Under the pieces are notes generated by a model that was given only the letters and a program-made list of their open reading frames with translations, made no database searches and was not told where the DNA came from. From Rubrivivax sp. (GTDB lineage: Bacteria; Pseudomonadota; Gammaproteobacteria; Burkholderiales; Burkholderiaceae_C), in the NCBI GenBank assembly GCA_027484885.1, contig JAIXSD010000654.1:1-6022 (forward strand): 6,022 nt of DNA, in the 5' to 3' direction. The position numbers and the translations under genes were made by a program. This document shows, piece by piece, positions 5,380-6,022 of this stretch. The number at the start of each line of letters is the position of its first letter. The first letter of the stretch is position 1.

Positions 5380-5775
5380 TCAATGCAGATGGGCGGGTGC
5401 GCCCTCGTGTTGGGTTTGGCAATGCAGGCAGCGCCCGCTGGCTGGGCGGGCCAGCAGCCGGGCAAAGGCAATCGGCTCGCCGCAGTCTTTGCAGACCCCA
5501 AAGTCCTCGTGATCCAGGGCCTCCAGGGCTGCGATCAGCTCGCGCAGCGACTGCAGGGTCTGATCGCTGCGCGCCAGATCCACTTCGCGGCTGGCATCCA
5601 GCGCCGGCTCACGCTGGCTGTTGCCATCGCCGTCCTGAAGCAAGGCCTCGCGCGCATGCTCGACCCGGCTCAGCGCGCCCAGCTGTCCGTCGAGTTCACG
5701 CTCCAGCTCGCGCTGCTGGCGCAGCAGTTCTTCGCGCAGCTCTTGAATCTGGGTGGCGTTGAGGTGCTTCGTCAT
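5380..5775 (-). CDS. TraR/DksA family C4 zinc-finger protein
   Basis: The 131-residue protein has the TraR/DksA layout: an N-terminal helical half rich in Glu, Gln, Arg and Leu (about 7-47), a short loop QDGDGNSQREPALD, a second helix (about 62-90), then a four-cysteine zinc finger DFGVCKDCGE...RPASGRCLHC with Cys95, Cys98, Cys116 and Cys119. Members bind the RNA polymerase secondary channel and alter initiation, often together with ppGpp. It is a little shorter than E. coli DksA (151). Lined up on the DFG-C motif, the tip motif DxxDxA of DksA falls on NSQREP, so the key acidic residues are not evident there. The start MTKHLNATQIQEL is fixed by AAGGAG six bases upstream; the longer in-frame form to 5994 adds only intergenic translation. 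It is followed by the eRF1-like gene and reads away from the gene that begins at 6019. Confidence 0.9.
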   Translation of the reverse strand: MTKHLNATQIQELREELLRQQRELERELDGQLGALSRVEHAREALLQDGDGNSQREPALDASREVDLARSDQTLQSLRELIAALEALDHEDFGVCKDCGEPIAFARLLARPASGRCLHCQTQHEGAPAHLH

Positions 5776-5781
5776 GGCGAT

Positions 5782-5787
5782 CTCCTT
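5782..5787 (-). promoter_or_regulatory. Strong ribosome-binding site of the TraR/DksA-like gene
   Basis: On the minus strand AAGGAG stands 6 bases before the ATG at 5775. It is the best Shine-Dalgarno sequence in the window and settles the start of this gene. Confidence 0.8.
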
Positions 5788-5820
5788 GATGCCATCTTGG
5801 CAGTCTGGAGACCGGCGGTG

Positions 5821-5834
5821 TTGACCTGGCTCAA
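5821..5834. promoter_or_regulatory. Candidate FNR/CRP-family operator, TTGACCTGGCTCAA
   Basis: The 14-base dyad has exact TTGA and TCAA outer half-sites around six bases, as in the FNR/Anr/Dnr consensus TTGAT-N4-ATCAA; the fifth bases are C and C instead of T and A. Its centre lies about 52 bases before the TraR/DksA-like ATG. If it activated from -41.5, transcription would start almost on the ribosome-binding site, so simple class II activation is doubtful and repression or control of the divergent gene is equally possible. Confidence 0.3.
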
Positions 5835-5874
5835 GCCATGCGCAGGCGCGGAGCTTCGATGCTCGGGCGGCCAA

Positions 5875-5893
5875 CTCCCCCAAAAGAGGGGAG
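5875..5893. repeat. Hairpin CTCCCC / GGGGAG in the divergent region
   Basis: CTCCCC at 5875-5880 and GGGGAG at 5888-5893 are perfect inverted copies around a seven-base loop CAAAAGA. It lies over 100 bases from either gene, so it is not an obvious terminator for anything in view. It could be a member of a short dispersed intergenic repeat or a protein-binding or RNA-structure element; one copy cannot tell. Confidence 0.45.
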
Positions 5894-6018
5894 CGATGTG
5901 CGCATGGCATCTCGTACCATCGCGCCCGTTTGTAAAAAGTAGTAACGAGCCGAGGTGCGAGTGCGGGCCAACCGCAGCTGAGCCTGGCCGACAAGACACT
6001 CTACGAGGGAAACAATCC

Positions 6019-6022
6019 ATGA
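6019..6022 (+). CDS. Start codon of a gene cut by the right window edge
   Basis: ATG at 6019-6021 follows GAGGGA at 6005-6010 with an eight-base gap, a good ribosome-binding arrangement. Only the start codon and one base are inside the window, so nothing can be said about the product. It is divergent from the TraR/DksA-like gene. Confidence 0.55.

Larger units (their letters stand above)
5776..6018. other. Divergent intergenic region
   Basis: This 243-base gap separates the minus-strand TraR/DksA-like gene from the plus-strand gene starting at 6019. It holds the ribosome-binding sites of both, a TTGA-N6-TCAA dyad, a CTCCCC/GGGGAG hairpin, and an AT-rich patch around 5929-5945 (GTTTGTAAAAAGTAGTAAC) that is itself an imperfect dyad, GTTnnTA-N5-TAnnAAC. 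Promoters for both directions must lie here or close by, but no -35/-10 pair is convincing. The open frames that cross it read as low-complexity shadows. Confidence 0.6.

Noticed and set aside
5301..5501. N-terminal extension of the eRF1-like gene
   Set aside because: It overlaps the end of the zinc-finger gene, is Pro/Arg-rich, and the internal ATG at 5300 has its own AGGA.
4980..5762. Plus-strand open frame opposite the eRF1-like and zinc-finger genes
   Set aside because: Both minus-strand genes have good ribosome-binding sites and domain motifs; the plus reading has none and turns Arg/Pro/Ala-rich.
5966..5989. GGCCA/TGGCC stem with CAGCTG in the loop, upstream of the last gene
   Set aside because: Five pairs around a 14-base loop is common by chance in high-GC DNA; not enough for a riboswitch or leader call.
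5776..5994. N-terminal extension of the TraR/DksA-like gene
   Set aside because: The extension is not family-like, and AAGGAG stands just before the internal ATG at 5775.

Overview
The window is high-GC, tightly packed bacterial DNA, most consistent with a betaproteobacterium of the order Burkholderiales (Roseateles/Rubrivivax-like). This placement rests on strong G/C preference at third codon positions, the mix of protein families, and the general look of the proteins; no marker gene is present to fix it. I see no tRNA, rRNA, CRISPR array, insertion sequence or phage gene, and no gene-free stretch longer than about 240 bases.

Left part (1-3981), all on the plus strand: the tail of an unrecognised protein; a small outer-membrane-type lipoprotein of a conserved but unnamed family; a YitT-family membrane protein; an exported metal-dependent amidohydrolase of the YtcJ/Amidohydro_3 type; and, one base after its stop codon, an MpaB/latex-clearing-type oxygenase (DUF2236). 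The last two look translationally coupled and form the most interesting metabolic pair in the window.

Right part (4013-5775), all on the minus strand: a solitary exported family-3 solute-binding protein with no transporter genes beside it, then upstream of it (to the right) a two-gene group made of a TraR/DksA-type zinc-finger protein followed by an eRF1-domain-like 'translational machinery' protein. These two suggest a stress or growth-control module acting on transcription and translation. The 79-base gap between them carries a striking pyrimidine-rich, G-poor leader.

The far right (5776-6018) is a divergent intergenic region with a TTGA-N6-TCAA dyad (FNR/CRP-like half-sites), a CTCCCC/GGGGAG hairpin and an AT-rich patch, followed by a good ribosome-binding site and the ATG of a plus-strand gene cut off by the window edge. 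No clearly new defence or mobile system is visible; the most novel elements are the amidohydrolase-oxygenase pair and the TraR/DksA-like protein with a divergent coiled-coil tip.
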